A DNA stretch of 64,000 nt from Cycloclasticus pugetii PS-1 (GTDB lineage Bacteria > Pseudomonadota > Gammaproteobacteria > Methylococcales > Cycloclasticaceae): positions 496,001 through 560,000 of the forward strand of contig NZ_ARVU01000001.1 in assembly GCF_000384415.1 (NCBI RefSeq), read 5' to 3'. Below are positions 37,446 to 46,919 of this stretch, one piece after another. The notes beneath the pieces were generated by a model that was given only the letters and a program-made list of their open reading frames with translations, was not told the DNA's origin and did no database searches. Position numbers and translations under genes: made by a program. The number at the start of each line of letters is the position of its first letter. Positions within the stretch are counted from its first letter, which is position 1.

Positions 37446-38498
37446 TTGAGTTTACTTAAGCACCCCGCTAAAAATGTAATATTTTTAGCGGGTTTTTTAA
37501 TATTTCTCAGCTTACTTAATGGTTGCGATTCGCAGCATAAATCAGCGTTTACATTAAGTGGCGAAACGATGGGTACGACCTATCACATAACTATTGCAGC
37601 AGATCAATTAAATGAAACACAAGAGTCATTAAAAAAAGCAATAGACTCACGCTTAGTTGAAATTAATCAGTCATTCTCAACGTATATTGGTTCCTCGGAA
37701 GTGTCTGTCTTTAACGACTCTAAGGGCCAGCAGTGGCACAAAAAATCTAAAGAGTTTATAAATGTTTTAGCACACGCTCAACAGATAAGTGATATTACTG
37801 AGGGTGCATATGATATTACTGTCGGACCTTTAGTGAACCTATGGGGTTTTGGCCCGACATTTAATGTCGATGAGATACCAACTGAAGTTCAGATCAAGGA
37901 AGTCCTAGCTAGTGTGGGCTATCAAAATATTGCTTATAACCTAGACACGCTTGAGATTAAAAAGTTAAACGATAAGGTGTATATCGACTTTTCGTCTATT
38001 GCTAAAGGCTATGCTGTCGATGAAATTGCAGAACTTATTGAGTCAAGAGGCTATAGCAACTATATGGTCGAGATTGGCGGAGAAATGCGATTACGCGGTA
38101 AAAACGCACAAAATACCTTATGGCGTATAGCAATTGAAAAGCCAGACTCAAAAAATCGTTCAATCCATCGCGTACTTAAGGTAAGCGATACGGCTATTGC
38201 TACCTCAGGTGATTATAGGAATTTTTTCGAGAAAGATGGTGTTCGTTTTTCTCACACTATTAATCCCACAAATGGCCAACCCGTTCAGCATAAATTGGCC
38301 TCAGTTACTGTGCTGGCAGAAAATAGTATGAAAGCAGATGCTTGGGCAACAGCTTTTATGGTATTGGGTCATAAAAAGGGGTACGATTTGGCTGTGTACA
38401 ATAGATTAGCTGTATTATTTCTGGTGAAGGATGGTGATAGCATTAGAGAAATAGCAACACCAGAATTTACCTTAATGACCCAGGGGTTATCATCATGA
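37446..38498 (+). CDS. apbE: FAD:protein FMN transferase ApbE (lipoprotein), flavinylates Nqr subunits
   Basis: A 350-residue ApbE. TTG start at 37446 touches the nqrF stop. A lipoprotein signal ends at LLNGC (Cys27). ApbE motifs are ETMGTTYHI, EGAYDITVGPLVNLWGFGP, DFSSIAKGYAVD, VEIGGEMRLRG and TINPTNGQP. It transfers FMN from FAD to Thr residues of NqrB and NqrC in the periplasm. An unusual feature is that the codons for the signal peptide overlap a canonical intrinsic terminator (37464-37498), so expression relative to nqrF is probably damped. Confidence 0.93.
   Translation: MSLLKHPAKNVIFLAGFLIFLSLLNGCDSQHKSAFTLSGETMGTTYHITIAADQLNETQESLKKAIDSRLVEINQSFSTYIGSSEVSVFNDSKGQQWHKKSKEFINVLAHAQQISDITEGAYDITVGPLVNLWGFGPTFNVDEIPTEVQIKEVLASVGYQNIAYNLDTLEIKKLNDKVYIDFSSIAKGYAVDEIAELIESRGYSNYMVEIGGEMRLRGKNAQNTLWRIAIEKPDSKNRSIHRVLKVSDTAIATSGDYRNFFEKDGVRFSHTINPTNGQPVQHKLASVTVLAENSMKADAWATAFMVLGHKKGYDLAVYNRLAVLFLVKDGDSIREIATPEFTLMTQGLSS
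37464..37498 (+). terminator. Intrinsic terminator inside the apbE signal-peptide codons
   Basis: CCCGCTAAAAAT pairs perfectly with ATTTTTAGCGGG over a five-base loop and is followed by six T. It lies 19 bases after the nqrF stop and within codons 7-18 of apbE. Confidence 0.8.
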
Positions 38499-38692
38499 AT
38501 ATATTTTTAGTAACGTTTTTAGTTTTCATGCTAGTAGTGATATTCATGTCTGTTGGTGTGATCTTTAGCAATCGCAAAATCAAAGGCAGTTGTGGTGGTC
38601 TTAATAACATTGATGGGCTAGAAGGTGATTGCGCTCTTTGTAGTAAAAAAACCTGTGATAAAAAGAAAAAGATGGAAAAGTTAAACGCTTAG
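38495..38692 (+). CDS. nqrM: Nqr maturation factor NqrM
   Basis: A 65-residue protein with one N-terminal membrane helix and a Cys-rich tail (GSCGGL, GDCALCSKKTC), the DUF539/NqrM pattern. NqrM helps deliver iron to the NqrD/NqrE centre. It overlaps the end of apbE by four bases (ATGA), as expected for this operon. Confidence 0.92.
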   Translation: MNIFLVTFLVFMLVVIFMSVGVIFSNRKIKGSCGGLNNIDGLEGDCALCSKKTCDKKKKMEKLNA

Positions 38693-38731
38693 TCATTCTT
38701 ACAATAAGTTTATAGGATATAAGGGGAGTAG

Positions 38732-39133
38732 ATGTTTAAGTCAGTATTAATAAAAGACTACATGGCCACTAATTTAACGACCTTCACGCCAGGACTGGAA
38801 ATTTCCCAGGCGATTAAGTATTTAAATACGCATAAAATATCTGGCGCACCGGTGGTGGATGAGCGTGGCACACTGGTAGGAATGTTGTCCGAAAAGGACT
38901 GTCTTCAAGTGGCATTACAGTCAACCTACTATGAAGACTGGGTGGGTGGTGTCGTGTCAGAGTATATGACTGAAGAATTAGAGACAGTGCCAGATACGGC
39001 CAGTATTGTAGACGTTGCTGAGAAATTTTTAAAATCATCATTTAAACGTTATCCAGTACTCGATGAAGACGGCGAATTGGTTGGTCAAATTAGCCGGAGT
39101 GATGTACTTAGAGCACTGGATAAACTTTGGTAA
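38732..39133 (+). CDS. CBS-domain pair protein
   Basis: A 133-residue protein made of two CBS motifs: KDYMATNLTTFTPGLEISQAIKYLNTHKISGAPVVDERGTLVGMLSEKD and a second one from about residue 78 (SEYMTEELETVPD to LVGQISRSDVLRAL). Such pairs bind adenine nucleotides and act as regulators, but no partner domain is fused. It follows nqrM by 39 bases and precedes sbcB by three. Confidence 0.88.
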   Translation: MFKSVLIKDYMATNLTTFTPGLEISQAIKYLNTHKISGAPVVDERGTLVGMLSEKDCLQVALQSTYYEDWVGGVVSEYMTEELETVPDTASIVDVAEKFLKSSFKRYPVLDEDGELVGQISRSDVLRALDKLW

Positions 39134-39136
39134 GCT

Positions 39137-40582
39137 TTGTCTGAAACATACTACTGGTACGATTACGAAACAACGGGCATTGATCCTGCTAGAGATCGTG
39201 TGGTCCAGTTTGCGGGTATACGTACGGATTTAAACTTTAATCCAGTTGCAAACCCCGATGTTTTTTATTGCAAATTGCATGATGATATCTTGCCTCACCC
39301 AGAAGCGTGCCTAATTACTGGAATTACACCACAACATGCAATCAGAGAAGGTCTATTAGAAAGCGAATTTATTAAGCGAGTGCACCGCGAGTTTAGTACG
39401 CCTCAAACATGTGTCGTTGGATACAACAGTATTCGATTTGATGATGAATTTACAAGGCACCTTTTATATAGAAATTTTTTCGATCCTTATGCCCGTGAAT
39501 GGAAGTCTGGCAACTCACGTTGGGATTTAATAGACCTAGTTCGATTGACACATGCTCTTAGACCAGATGGAATTAATTGGCCACAACGTGAAGATGGCGC
39601 GGCTAGTTTTAAATTAGAAGAGCTGACTAAAGCGAATGGTATCTTGCATGAGGCCGCACATGATGCCTTATCAGATGTATATGCCACTATTGAATTAGCA
39701 AAGCTTATTAAGCAACAACAACCTAGAATTTATAGTTGGGGCTTATCACTGCGAAATAAAAAAAAAGCCGCGGAAAACCTGGACCTGATACACAATACCG
39801 CTGTTATACATGTGTCGAGTAAATACCCTGCCGCACAAGATTGTTTAGCAGTTGTTGTCCCCATTGCTGCTCACCCAGTGAATAAAAATGGAGTGCTGGT
39901 TTTTGATCTATCTGCTGACCCAACAGAGCTTATTGACTTAACAGCTGAAGAAATCCACCAGCGATTATACACACCTACGGCTGAATTAAATGAAGGACAG
40001 AAGCGCCTGCCTCTTAAGACCGTTCATATTAATAAATCACCAATGTTGGCACCTTTAAGTACCCTGACTACAGAGGTCAAAAATAAATTAAATATTGATT
40101 TACTGCGGTGCGAAGAAAATAGGCAAAAAATACTCGGTGCGGGTATTGAAAAAAAACTGGCAGAAGTTTTCTCTATTAATACATTCGAAAGCGCTACAGA
40201 CCCTGATTTAATGCTATATAGTGGCGGTTTTTTTAGCCCTATAGATGTGCAAAATATGACGCAAATACGTGCTTGTCCAATAGATAAATTGGCAGAGTTA
40301 TCGTTGCCATTTGAGGATGAGCGTTTAGAAGAAATGTTGTTTCGTTATAGAGCAAGAAATTACCCGGAAACTCTTAACGAGGTGGAAAAAACGCAATGGC
40401 AAGCATATCGCCACAATTGTTTTATTAAAGAACATAATGATGGACGTTTAACCTTAAAAGCATATTTTGAAAGGCTTGATGAGTTAGTGGTTGACGGTGA
40501 TTGGAGTGAAGAACAGCAAGTGCTACTAGAAGAATTAATTGATTACGGTGAGGCAGTTGCCGACAGTTTGGTATCAGACTAA
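39137..40582 (+). CDS. sbcB: Exodeoxyribonuclease I
   Basis: A 481-residue DnaQ-type 3' to 5' exonuclease for single-stranded DNA. Start is TTG at 39137. The Exo I motif is YDYETTGIDPARDRVVQFAGIRTD, with YNSIRFDDEFTRHLLYRNFFDPYAREW, and HDALSDVYATIELAKLI as Exo III; the SH3-like and C-terminal parts follow (LPLKTVHINKSPMLAPL). It works in recombination and mismatch repair. Confidence 0.94.
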   Translation: MSETYYWYDYETTGIDPARDRVVQFAGIRTDLNFNPVANPDVFYCKLHDDILPHPEACLITGITPQHAIREGLLESEFIKRVHREFSTPQTCVVGYNSIRFDDEFTRHLLYRNFFDPYAREWKSGNSRWDLIDLVRLTHALRPDGINWPQREDGAASFKLEELTKANGILHEAAHDALSDVYATIELAKLIKQQQPRIYSWGLSLRNKKKAAENLDLIHNTAVIHVSSKYPAAQDCLAVVVPIAAHPVNKNGVLVFDLSADPTELIDLTAEEIHQRLYTPTAELNEGQKRLPLKTVHINKSPMLAPLSTLTTEVKNKLNIDLLRCEENRQKILGAGIEKKLAEVFSINTFESATDPDLMLYSGGFFSPIDVQNMTQIRACPIDKLAELSLPFEDERLEEMLFRYRARNYPETLNEVEKTQWQAYRHNCFIKEHNDGRLTLKAYFERLDELVVDGDWSEEQQVLLEELIDYGEAVADSLVSD

Positions 40583-40753
40583 ATTTTTATTCATTGGCTT
40601 TAATCGCTAACAAACGTGGCCGGACTGCAAACAACTTGAAGGTATCATGAAAAAAGATTAAAGGTGTTGGTAGAATGTCTCCGATAAACCTTATTCCAAG
40701 CGTTAAATCATAATTGGTTTAGCGTTAACGATTAACAAAGCGCAGGAAATAGC

Positions 40754-41038
40754 ATGGCAGAAACAGTAGAAGAGCTAACCGTTAGTTATACAGATGGCGG
40801 TATTGAAACAGTAAAAGAACTTGATAAAGTCGTTCTTTCAAAGGGTGCATGGGCGACCGTTATATACAAGCATCAAGACTGGAATCGTACAAAAGAAGAG
40901 TATGGCCCTGATAAATATACCATTCGTCGTTATCAAAAGCGTAATGGTGAGTACCAGCAGAAATCAAAGTTCAATATATCGAGCGCTGCCCAAGCGGAAG
41001 GTATTATCGCGGCATTACAAGGTTGGATAAAAAAATAA
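40754..41038 (+). CDS. Conserved-looking hypothetical protein
   Basis: A 94-residue protein of mixed charge, rich in Lys, Glu and Tyr, with a GGIETVKELDKVVLSKGAWATVIYKHQDW core and IRRYQKRNGEYQQKSKFNISSAAQAEGII near the end. It looks like a small soluble beta-rich domain. An AGGAAATAGC site precedes the ATG and an intrinsic terminator follows, so it is a plausible single-gene unit. I cannot name the family with certainty. Confidence 0.75.
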   Translation: MAETVEELTVSYTDGGIETVKELDKVVLSKGAWATVIYKHQDWNRTKEEYGPDKYTIRRYQKRNGEYQQKSKFNISSAAQAEGIIAALQGWIKK

Positions 41039-41039
41039 G

Positions 41040-41067
41040 CAAGTCCTGTTAGTAGCAAGGGGACTTG
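41040..41067 (+). other. Small hairpin before the terminator
   Basis: CAAGTCC pairs with GGACTTG over a 14-base loop directly after the stop of the 94-codon gene. Confidence 0.4.
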
Positions 41068-41084
41068 AAAGCTTGTTAATAATC

Positions 41085-41125
41085 AAAGCCAGATAAACAC
41101 CATTGAGTGCTTATCTGGCTTTTTT
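41085..41125 (+). terminator. Intrinsic terminator after the 94-codon gene
   Basis: AAAGCCAGATAA pairs with TTATCTGGCTTT over a 14-base loop, followed by a T run; the gap separates it from the convergent ABC exporter gene. Confidence 0.88.
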
Positions 41126-41196
41126 GTTATATCACACTGTATTGTTTTTCATGTTTAAAGAAAAATAGGACGAGCAAATACTTAGTGAGAGTTAGT

Positions 41197-43005
41197 TTAA
41201 TGCTGCTTTTCACCGTAAAGCTTAGCGTATAAGCCCTGTTGTTCAATAAGTTTGTTGTGATGGCCTTGTTCGCTAATAATGCCGTCTTCAAAAACATACA
41301 CATGTTGGGCCTGTTTTATGGCACTTAAGCGATGGGCAATAATGATTGTGGTGCGGTCCTTTAAGAAAGACCGCATTGATTTATGTAATTGAAACTCAGT
41401 TTCGCTATCCAGCGCTGAGGTTGCTTCATCCAGAATAACGACCTTAGGTTGGCTAAGGATCATTCGAGCAATGGCTAGCCGCTGACGCTGTCCACCGGAT
41501 AAACGTACGCCTTGTTGACCGATCAATGTGTCCAGTTGCTGAGGTAATTGTTGTATGGTTTGTTGGAGTTGTGCAATAGACAGTGCGTGCCACAGCTCAT
41601 TATCATTTAAAGAACGCCCCATTGTTAAGTTGTCACGTATAGAAGCATTAAATAATACGGGGTGCTGAAGTACGGTTGATACATTGTCACGAATGGTATC
41701 AAAACCTATCTGAGTGACCGGAATATTATCAAAATAAATCATCCCGTCACTGATAGGGTATAAACCAAGTAGAGCCTGCACTAATGTAGATTTGCCGCCA
41801 CCGCTAGCGCCAACCAAAGCAATTTGATCGCCTGACTTAATATCCAGTGTGATGCCATTGAGAATGTTTTTGTGACGACCATACGAAAAATGAATGTTTT
41901 TCATTTGAATAGACACAGAGTGTTTATTTTTAAAGGGGTTAACTGTATGTGGATAACGAGGCTCATCTTTTAAAGTAATGAGGGAGTTTATCCGCTCGAG
42001 GGCGGCGTTTGCGGAGAAGAAACTTAATTGAACGTGCAGTATTTCTTGGACTGGACCCATCATAAACCACAGGTAGCCAAAAACGGCGAGCATCTGGCCA
42101 ATACTTAGGTCGGCGTAGACGACCATGAACATTGCAAGAGCTCGAAAGATATCAAAACCGAATAAAAACACCATAAAACCCAGTCGGTTTGCAGTGTCAC
42201 TCTTCCAAGAATAACTACTGGCGCGAGTTCTAATAGTGTTGGCTTTACCAATCAATAGGGTTGTGTAATGTTTGCTTCGGTTATGAGCGCGAATTTCTCT
42301 TATCGCATTTAAGGTTTCAATAAGGGATTGTTGGAAGTCTTCAAAAGCCAAGTTTTCGTTAGCTTTTAAATGTTTAACCCGTTTGGCAAAAATGGTGGTG
42401 AAATAGATGACCGCAGGGTTGAGAAAAAGAATAAAGAGGGCAAGCTGCCAGTGCATCCAAAGCAGAACAATCGAGGTTCCAAGAACAGTAAGAATGGCCA
42501 CTAACAGCTTACTTGTTGTACTGCCAATAAACTGGTCAACGGTTTCAATGTCAGTAATAAAATGACTGCTAATGGTTCCACTACCAACGGTTTCAAACTC
42601 GGTCATTGAGATAAAAGGTAAACGTTGTAATAAATGCCGACGAATTTGAAAAGTGATTTCTTTAGCGGTCAGAGTAAATAGACGGCTTTGTAAAACGTTA
42701 AAAAAAAGTGAGATAGCCCTTAATAAAAGTGTTAATACCAATAAGGCGAGAATATATAAGATAGGCCCGTGCCAAACAGTAGGTGTTATTTGTTGGATTG
42801 TTTGTACGGCAACACCGGGCTGTTTAAGTAAAACCTCATCGACTAATAATGGCATTAGAAGGGGCACAGGAACACTCGCTAAAACAGCGATCATGGCCAT
42901 AATATTTGCTTTTATTAAAGAGGCTCGATGCTTTTTTGCCATGCTCAGCAAAGTTTGCCATCGGTAAGTATTATGGAAATGAAAATCTTCGTTTAGGTTA
43001 GTCAA
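41197..43005 (-). CDS. ABC exporter, fused permease and ATPase (MsbA/MDR type)
   Basis: A 602-residue half-transporter. Residues 1-330 hold six membrane segments; the ATPase domain follows with Walker A GASGGGKST, signature LSGGQRQRLAIARM, Walker B VVILDEATSALD and H-loop IIIAHRLSAI. Homodimers of this class flip lipids or drugs. It lacks a peptidase or other extra domain, is a single gene, and its substrate is unknown. Confidence 0.88.
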   Translation of the reverse strand: MTNLNEDFHFHNTYRWQTLLSMAKKHRASLIKANIMAMIAVLASVPVPLLMPLLVDEVLLKQPGVAVQTIQQITPTVWHGPILYILALLVLTLLLRAISLFFNVLQSRLFTLTAKEITFQIRRHLLQRLPFISMTEFETVGSGTISSHFITDIETVDQFIGSTTSKLLVAILTVLGTSIVLLWMHWQLALFILFLNPAVIYFTTIFAKRVKHLKANENLAFEDFQQSLIETLNAIREIRAHNRSKHYTTLLIGKANTIRTRASSYSWKSDTANRLGFMVFLFGFDIFRALAMFMVVYADLSIGQMLAVFGYLWFMMGPVQEILHVQLSFFSANAALERINSLITLKDEPRYPHTVNPFKNKHSVSIQMKNIHFSYGRHKNILNGITLDIKSGDQIALVGASGGGKSTLVQALLGLYPISDGMIYFDNIPVTQIGFDTIRDNVSTVLQHPVLFNASIRDNLTMGRSLNDNELWHALSIAQLQQTIQQLPQQLDTLIGQQGVRLSGGQRQRLAIARMILSQPKVVILDEATSALDSETEFQLHKSMRSFLKDRTTIIIAHRLSAIKQAQHVYVFEDGIISEQGHHNKLIEQQGLYAKLYGEKQH

Positions 43006-43199
43006 AGTGAGCCTTATATCAAAGTATTTAACGGTTAAATGAATATTCTAATGGATAGGCCAATTGATGTTGAGCCAATTGCTTAGTCGTTAAATAAGCG
43101 CTTAAGTTATTAGCCCACCTATAGGCGTTGTGAGATAGAATAAAAATTGTAATGAAGGTCTTTTAAGTGAAGTGGAATATTTGCCAGGAGTTAAGTTAA

Positions 43200-43718
43200 A
43201 TGAGTATTGAGTTATTGTTGGGCGTTGTAATAGGTGCAGTTTTTGGTTTTTTCTTATCCTTGCTATTTAAAAAAGGAAAAGATGGCAGTTCAAAAATTAA
43301 AGCGCTAGAAGCTGAACACGAAGCATATCGCAAACAAGTCGATAATCATTTTGTTAATACAGCTGTCTTGTTTAAAGGCTTAACAGACCAATATCGAGAT
43401 GTTTATCGACATATAGCGAACGGAGCAGGTGAGTTATGTTCTGATGAAGCAAAAGCACTTCAGGTCGATCTAGAAGAAACAGCTTTGCTTGCTATCCCAA
43501 ATGAAGAGCTTGAAGTAGCACAGGAAGAAGGGCCGGTTATATCAAAAACAACGACAAAAAAAGAAGAGCCTCTTGAAAAAGACAGCGAGAAAGTAACTGA
43601 GATGGATGCACCTGAAAGTAACCCAACAGATGAGGATGATATTCCGCTGGCTAGCGAGGTGGAAATGTCTGCTGACATTGTTGAAGAAATTAAAAATCAG
43701 GCCAATAAAAAAAGCTAA
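43200..43718 (+). CDS. ZapG/YhcB-like (DUF1043) membrane-anchored cell-envelope protein
   Basis: A 172-residue protein with one N-terminal membrane helix (LLLGVVIGAVFGFFLSLLF), a coiled-coil-like region with YRKQVDNHFVNTAVLFKGLTDQYRDVYRHIANGAGELC, and a long acidic tail. This is the YhcB/ZapG pattern, linked in E. coli to cell division and envelope growth. A CAGGAGTTAAG site precedes the ATG. Confidence 0.85.
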   Translation: MSIELLLGVVIGAVFGFFLSLLFKKGKDGSSKIKALEAEHEAYRKQVDNHFVNTAVLFKGLTDQYRDVYRHIANGAGELCSDEAKALQVDLEETALLAIPNEELEVAQEEGPVISKTTTKKEEPLEKDSEKVTEMDAPESNPTDEDDIPLASEVEMSADIVEEIKNQANKKS

Positions 43719-43796
43719 TGATGCCTGTCTTGTTGGTGCTGTAGCTCACCTAGATGTTAATCGGTTGTTAAGGGTGAAAGAAAAAGGTTATTTGCT

Positions 43797-44732
43797 TTGT
43801 CCAATGCTATAAAAGCCGACATTTTGTTGGTGCTGGTAACAATATTAGCGGCTATCAGTTGGATTTTTTCAAAAGAGGCCGTTTTGTTAATGCCTCCTCT
43901 TTTATTTATATGTTCGCGCTTTTTATTAGCTGGTTTGTTATTGCTGATAGTGGGTTTTAACCAATTGAGTGTCTTAAGTTGGAATCAGTACCGACAAGCT
44001 ATTATCGTCGGGTTTATCTTTGCTTTAGGAATGTGTTTTTGGGTAATGGGGCTTCATTCAGGTGTTAGTTTGAGCGTAGCGAGCTTTATCACAAGTTCGG
44101 CGGTTATTTTTTCACCTATTATTTCAAAAATATTTTTTGCTGAGAAGGTGCCTTCTACTACATGGTATGCAATCCCCTTTGCCTTAGTGGGCCTAGCTTT
44201 CTTGTCCCTATCTGGAGAATTTGAGATACAAAAAGGGCAATTACTCTTTATTGTATCGGCGCTTTTTGTGGCCCTGTTTTTTGTATTGAATTCTCGAGCA
44301 GCTAATCATCGTGAAATAGTTGTATTAGGTGAGGTCACCCGGGTTAGTAAAAGAGTCCCAGCATTGCCATTAACAGCGATAGCCTTGGTAACTGTTGGTG
44401 TGTTAGTGGGTATGCTGTCCTTTATCACGGAGGGTTGGCTAGAGGCGGCAGAAGGGTTTTCAAGCACTTTGCTGGCTTGGGTATTGGCAAGCGCATTTAT
44501 TGGCACGGCGCTACGTTTTTTTATGCAGACCCATGCGCAAAGCCTGTCAAGCAACAGTCATGGCGTGGTTATCATGATTGTGGAACCAATTTGGACAGCG
44601 CTTATGGCGGCCGCTTGGTTTGGAGAAAGCCTATCAGAAAAAGAGTTGATCGGTTGTGTATTAGTTTTTATCTCCATCATTATTATTCGTTGGACATTGA
44701 TACAGAGATTGTTGAAACGTGCGTCAGCGTGA
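43797..44732 (+). CDS. EamA-family drug/metabolite transporter
   Basis: A 311-residue protein with ten hydrophobic helices in two EamA repeats (AISWIFSKEAVLLMPPLLFICSRF near the start, GVVIMIVEPIWTALMAAAWFGE near the end). I use the TTG at 43797 because an AAGG lies nine bases before it and no ATG fits. Such proteins export amino acids, metabolites or drugs; nothing here indicates which. Confidence 0.82.
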   Translation: MSNAIKADILLVLVTILAAISWIFSKEAVLLMPPLLFICSRFLLAGLLLLIVGFNQLSVLSWNQYRQAIIVGFIFALGMCFWVMGLHSGVSLSVASFITSSAVIFSPIISKIFFAEKVPSTTWYAIPFALVGLAFLSLSGEFEIQKGQLLFIVSALFVALFFVLNSRAANHREIVVLGEVTRVSKRVPALPLTAIALVTVGVLVGMLSFITEGWLEAAEGFSSTLLAWVLASAFIGTALRFFMQTHAQSLSSNSHGVVIMIVEPIWTALMAAAWFGESLSEKELIGCVLVFISIIIIRWTLIQRLLKRASA

Positions 44733-44885
44733 ATAAGCTAGGTTCTGTTTCTGCTAAGCCGTTCTTTAGTCGTAGAAGGAATATAAAGTAGCTGATAGCA
44801 ATATGAAGATGATTCATTGAGAGCTATAAAATATTACGTTATCCCTTTAAAATAACGGCTTTATTTTAATTAAATGGACAAGGGT

Positions 44886-46085
44886 ATGATCATTAAACCA
44901 AAAACTCGTGGCTTTATCTGTACAACAGCACACCCTGTTGGTTGCGCTGAGAATGTCAACGCGCAAATTAAGCTGACACAACAACAAGGTCCGGTCAAAG
45001 ATGGGCCTAAAAAAGTGCTGGTTATCGGGTCTTCAAGTGGTTATGGTCTGGCTTCTAGAATTACGGCAGCTTTTGGCTCGGGTGCTGCAACTATCGGTGT
45101 TTTTTTTGAAAAACCCGGTAGTGAGAAAAAGCCCGGCTCTGCAGGCTGGTATAACACGGCTGCATTTGATGCTGAAGCAAAAAAAGCAGGTTTGTATGCG
45201 AAGCATATTAATGGCGATGCTTTTTCAAATGAAGCGAAGCAAAAAACCATTGAGCTGATTAAAGAAGATTTAGGTGAGATAGACTTAGTTGTTTATTCAC
45301 TGGCTTCTCCTGTCCGTAAAGTTCCGGGTGCCGACCAGCTGACGCGGTCATGCTTAAAACCCATTGGTGAAACATATCGGTCAACCGCGATTGATACAAA
45401 TAAAGATACTATCATTGAGGCAGAAGTTGAGCCTGCAACTGAGCAAGAAATCAAAGACACTGTGACTGTCATGGGTGGGGAAGACTGGGAGCTGTGGATG
45501 GATGCGCTGAGTCAAGCTGGCGTGCTAGCAAAAGGCTGTCAGTCGGTTGCTTATAGCTATATTGGAACTGCCATTACGTGGCCCATTTATTGGGACGGAG
45601 CATTAGGTAAAGCCAAAATGGATTTGGACCGTGCAGCAAAAGCAATTGATGCGAAACTTAAACAGCTTAATGGTAGTGCGCATGTCGCCGTATTGAAATC
45701 GGTGGTAACGCAAGCCAGTTCTGCTATTCCAGTGATGCCGTTGTATATTTCAATGGTGTTTAAGGTGATGAAGGAAGCAGGTATTCATGAAGGTTGTATC
45801 GAACAAATAAACCGCCTTTTTAGAACGCAACTGTTTAATGCCGGATCAGAAAAGAATTTAGATGATGCTAATCGCTTACGTTTAGATGATTGGGAGCTAC
45901 GTGACGACATTCAACAACAATGTGTTGATATTTGGCCAACGGTAACAACAGAAAATTTATTTGAATTAACAGATTATGCGAGTTACAAAAAAGAATTTCT
46001 TAATCTATTTGGTTTTGAATTAGCAGCAGTTAATTACGATGAAGATGTAAATCCGCTAGTAGAGTTTGAATTAGAAACACTCTAG
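44886..46085 (+). CDS. fabV: Enoyl-ACP reductase FabV
   Basis: A 399-residue FabV, the single-chain reductase that is typically triclosan-tolerant. The start at 44886 ([14 protein letters not shown]) is the usual family N-terminus; the in-frame ATG at 44874 would add four residues, and AAGGG sits only two bases before the chosen ATG. The NADH site is [13 protein letters not shown], and Tyr and Lys of the active site lie in [22 protein letters not shown]. It reduces trans-2-enoyl-ACP in the last step of each elongation cycle. Confidence 0.93.
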   Translation: MIIKPKTRGFICTTAHPVGCAENVNAQIKLTQQQGPVKDGPKKVLVIGSSSGYGLASRITAAFGSGAATIGVFFEKPGSEKKPGSAGWYNTAAFDAEAKKAGLYAKHINGDAFSNEAKQKTIELIKEDLGEIDLVVYSLASPVRKVPGADQLTRSCLKPIGETYRSTAIDTNKDTIIEAEVEPATEQEIKDTVTVMGGEDWELWMDALSQAGVLAKGCQSVAYSYIGTAITWPIYWDGALGKAKMDLDRAAKAIDAKLKQLNGSAHVAVLKSVVTQASSAIPVMPLYISMVFKVMKEAGIHEGCIEQINRLFRTQLFNAGSEKNLDDANRLRLDDWELRDDIQQQCVDIWPTVTTENLFELTDYASYKKEFLNLFGFELAAVNYDEDVNPLVEFELETL

Positions 46086-46124
46086 TTATTGTCTTACAGG
46101 ATGCTTTGATTAGGCAAAAATTTT

Positions 46125-46919
46125 ATGGATAAAAAAGACGCGCACATCATTGTAGTCGGTAATGAAAAAGGGGGGACAGGTAAGTCCACCCTTGCCATGC
46201 ACATCATTGTTGGTTTACTCGATAAGACTAAAAAAGTAGCGGTTATCGATTTAGATGCACGGCAAAAAAGTGTAGCGAGATATTTGCAAAACAGGCAAAC
46301 GTTTATGGCAAATGGTGGAACCAAAGTTGCTATGCCAGCGTTTAAAGTAGTTGGTCAATCGACGGCTAGTTTAGTTAAAGACAGGGAAGTCGAAGATCAA
46401 CAGAGTTTGCAAGAGGGGCTGGATGAATTCAAACGTGATGTCGATTTTATTGTTATTGATTGCCCAGGAAATGACACCTACTTGTCACGTTTGGCGCATG
46501 CCTTGGCAGACACCTTAGTTACGCCTTTGAATGATAGCTTTATAGACTTGGATTTATTGGGTGAGGTATCGGCGGATTCTTTTCAAGTTAAAAAACTTAG
46601 TTTTTATACGGAAATGGTTTGGGATAGCCGAAAGTTTCGCTCAGCGAGTGGTAAACCGCCGATGGATTGGGTGGTGGTTCGAACGAGACTGGCATCGCTA
46701 GATTCAAGAAATAACAAACGTGTACACAGTGCCTTGGAATCATTACAAAAGCGAATTATGTTTCGTTATGTGCCCGGCTTATATGAACGCGTTATTTATA
46801 AGGAACTGTTTCCAAATGGTCTGACGGTATTGGATCTCGAAAAGGTTAATAGTTTATCTCATGTCGCGGCAAGGCAAGAGGTTCGTTCGTTAGTTGATAG
46901 TCTTAACGTGGTGGAATGA
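46125..46919 (+). CDS. MipZ/ParA-like P-loop ATPase
   Basis: A 264-residue ParA/MinD-superfamily ATPase with the deviant Walker A GNEKGGTGKST, IDLDARQKSVARYLQNR as A-prime, and DFIVIDCPGNDTYLSRLAHALADTLVTPLNDSFIDLDLLG. The last block is the hallmark of MipZ, which positions the division site in alphaproteobacteria. The local context (fabV before, sprT overlapping after) gives no partner such as ParB, so a division role here is unproven. Confidence 0.85.
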   Translation: MDKKDAHIIVVGNEKGGTGKSTLAMHIIVGLLDKTKKVAVIDLDARQKSVARYLQNRQTFMANGGTKVAMPAFKVVGQSTASLVKDREVEDQQSLQEGLDEFKRDVDFIVIDCPGNDTYLSRLAHALADTLVTPLNDSFIDLDLLGEVSADSFQVKKLSFYTEMVWDSRKFRSASGKPPMDWVVVRTRLASLDSRNNKRVHSALESLQKRIMFRYVPGLYERVIYKELFPNGLTVLDLEKVNSLSHVAARQEVRSLVDSLNVVE

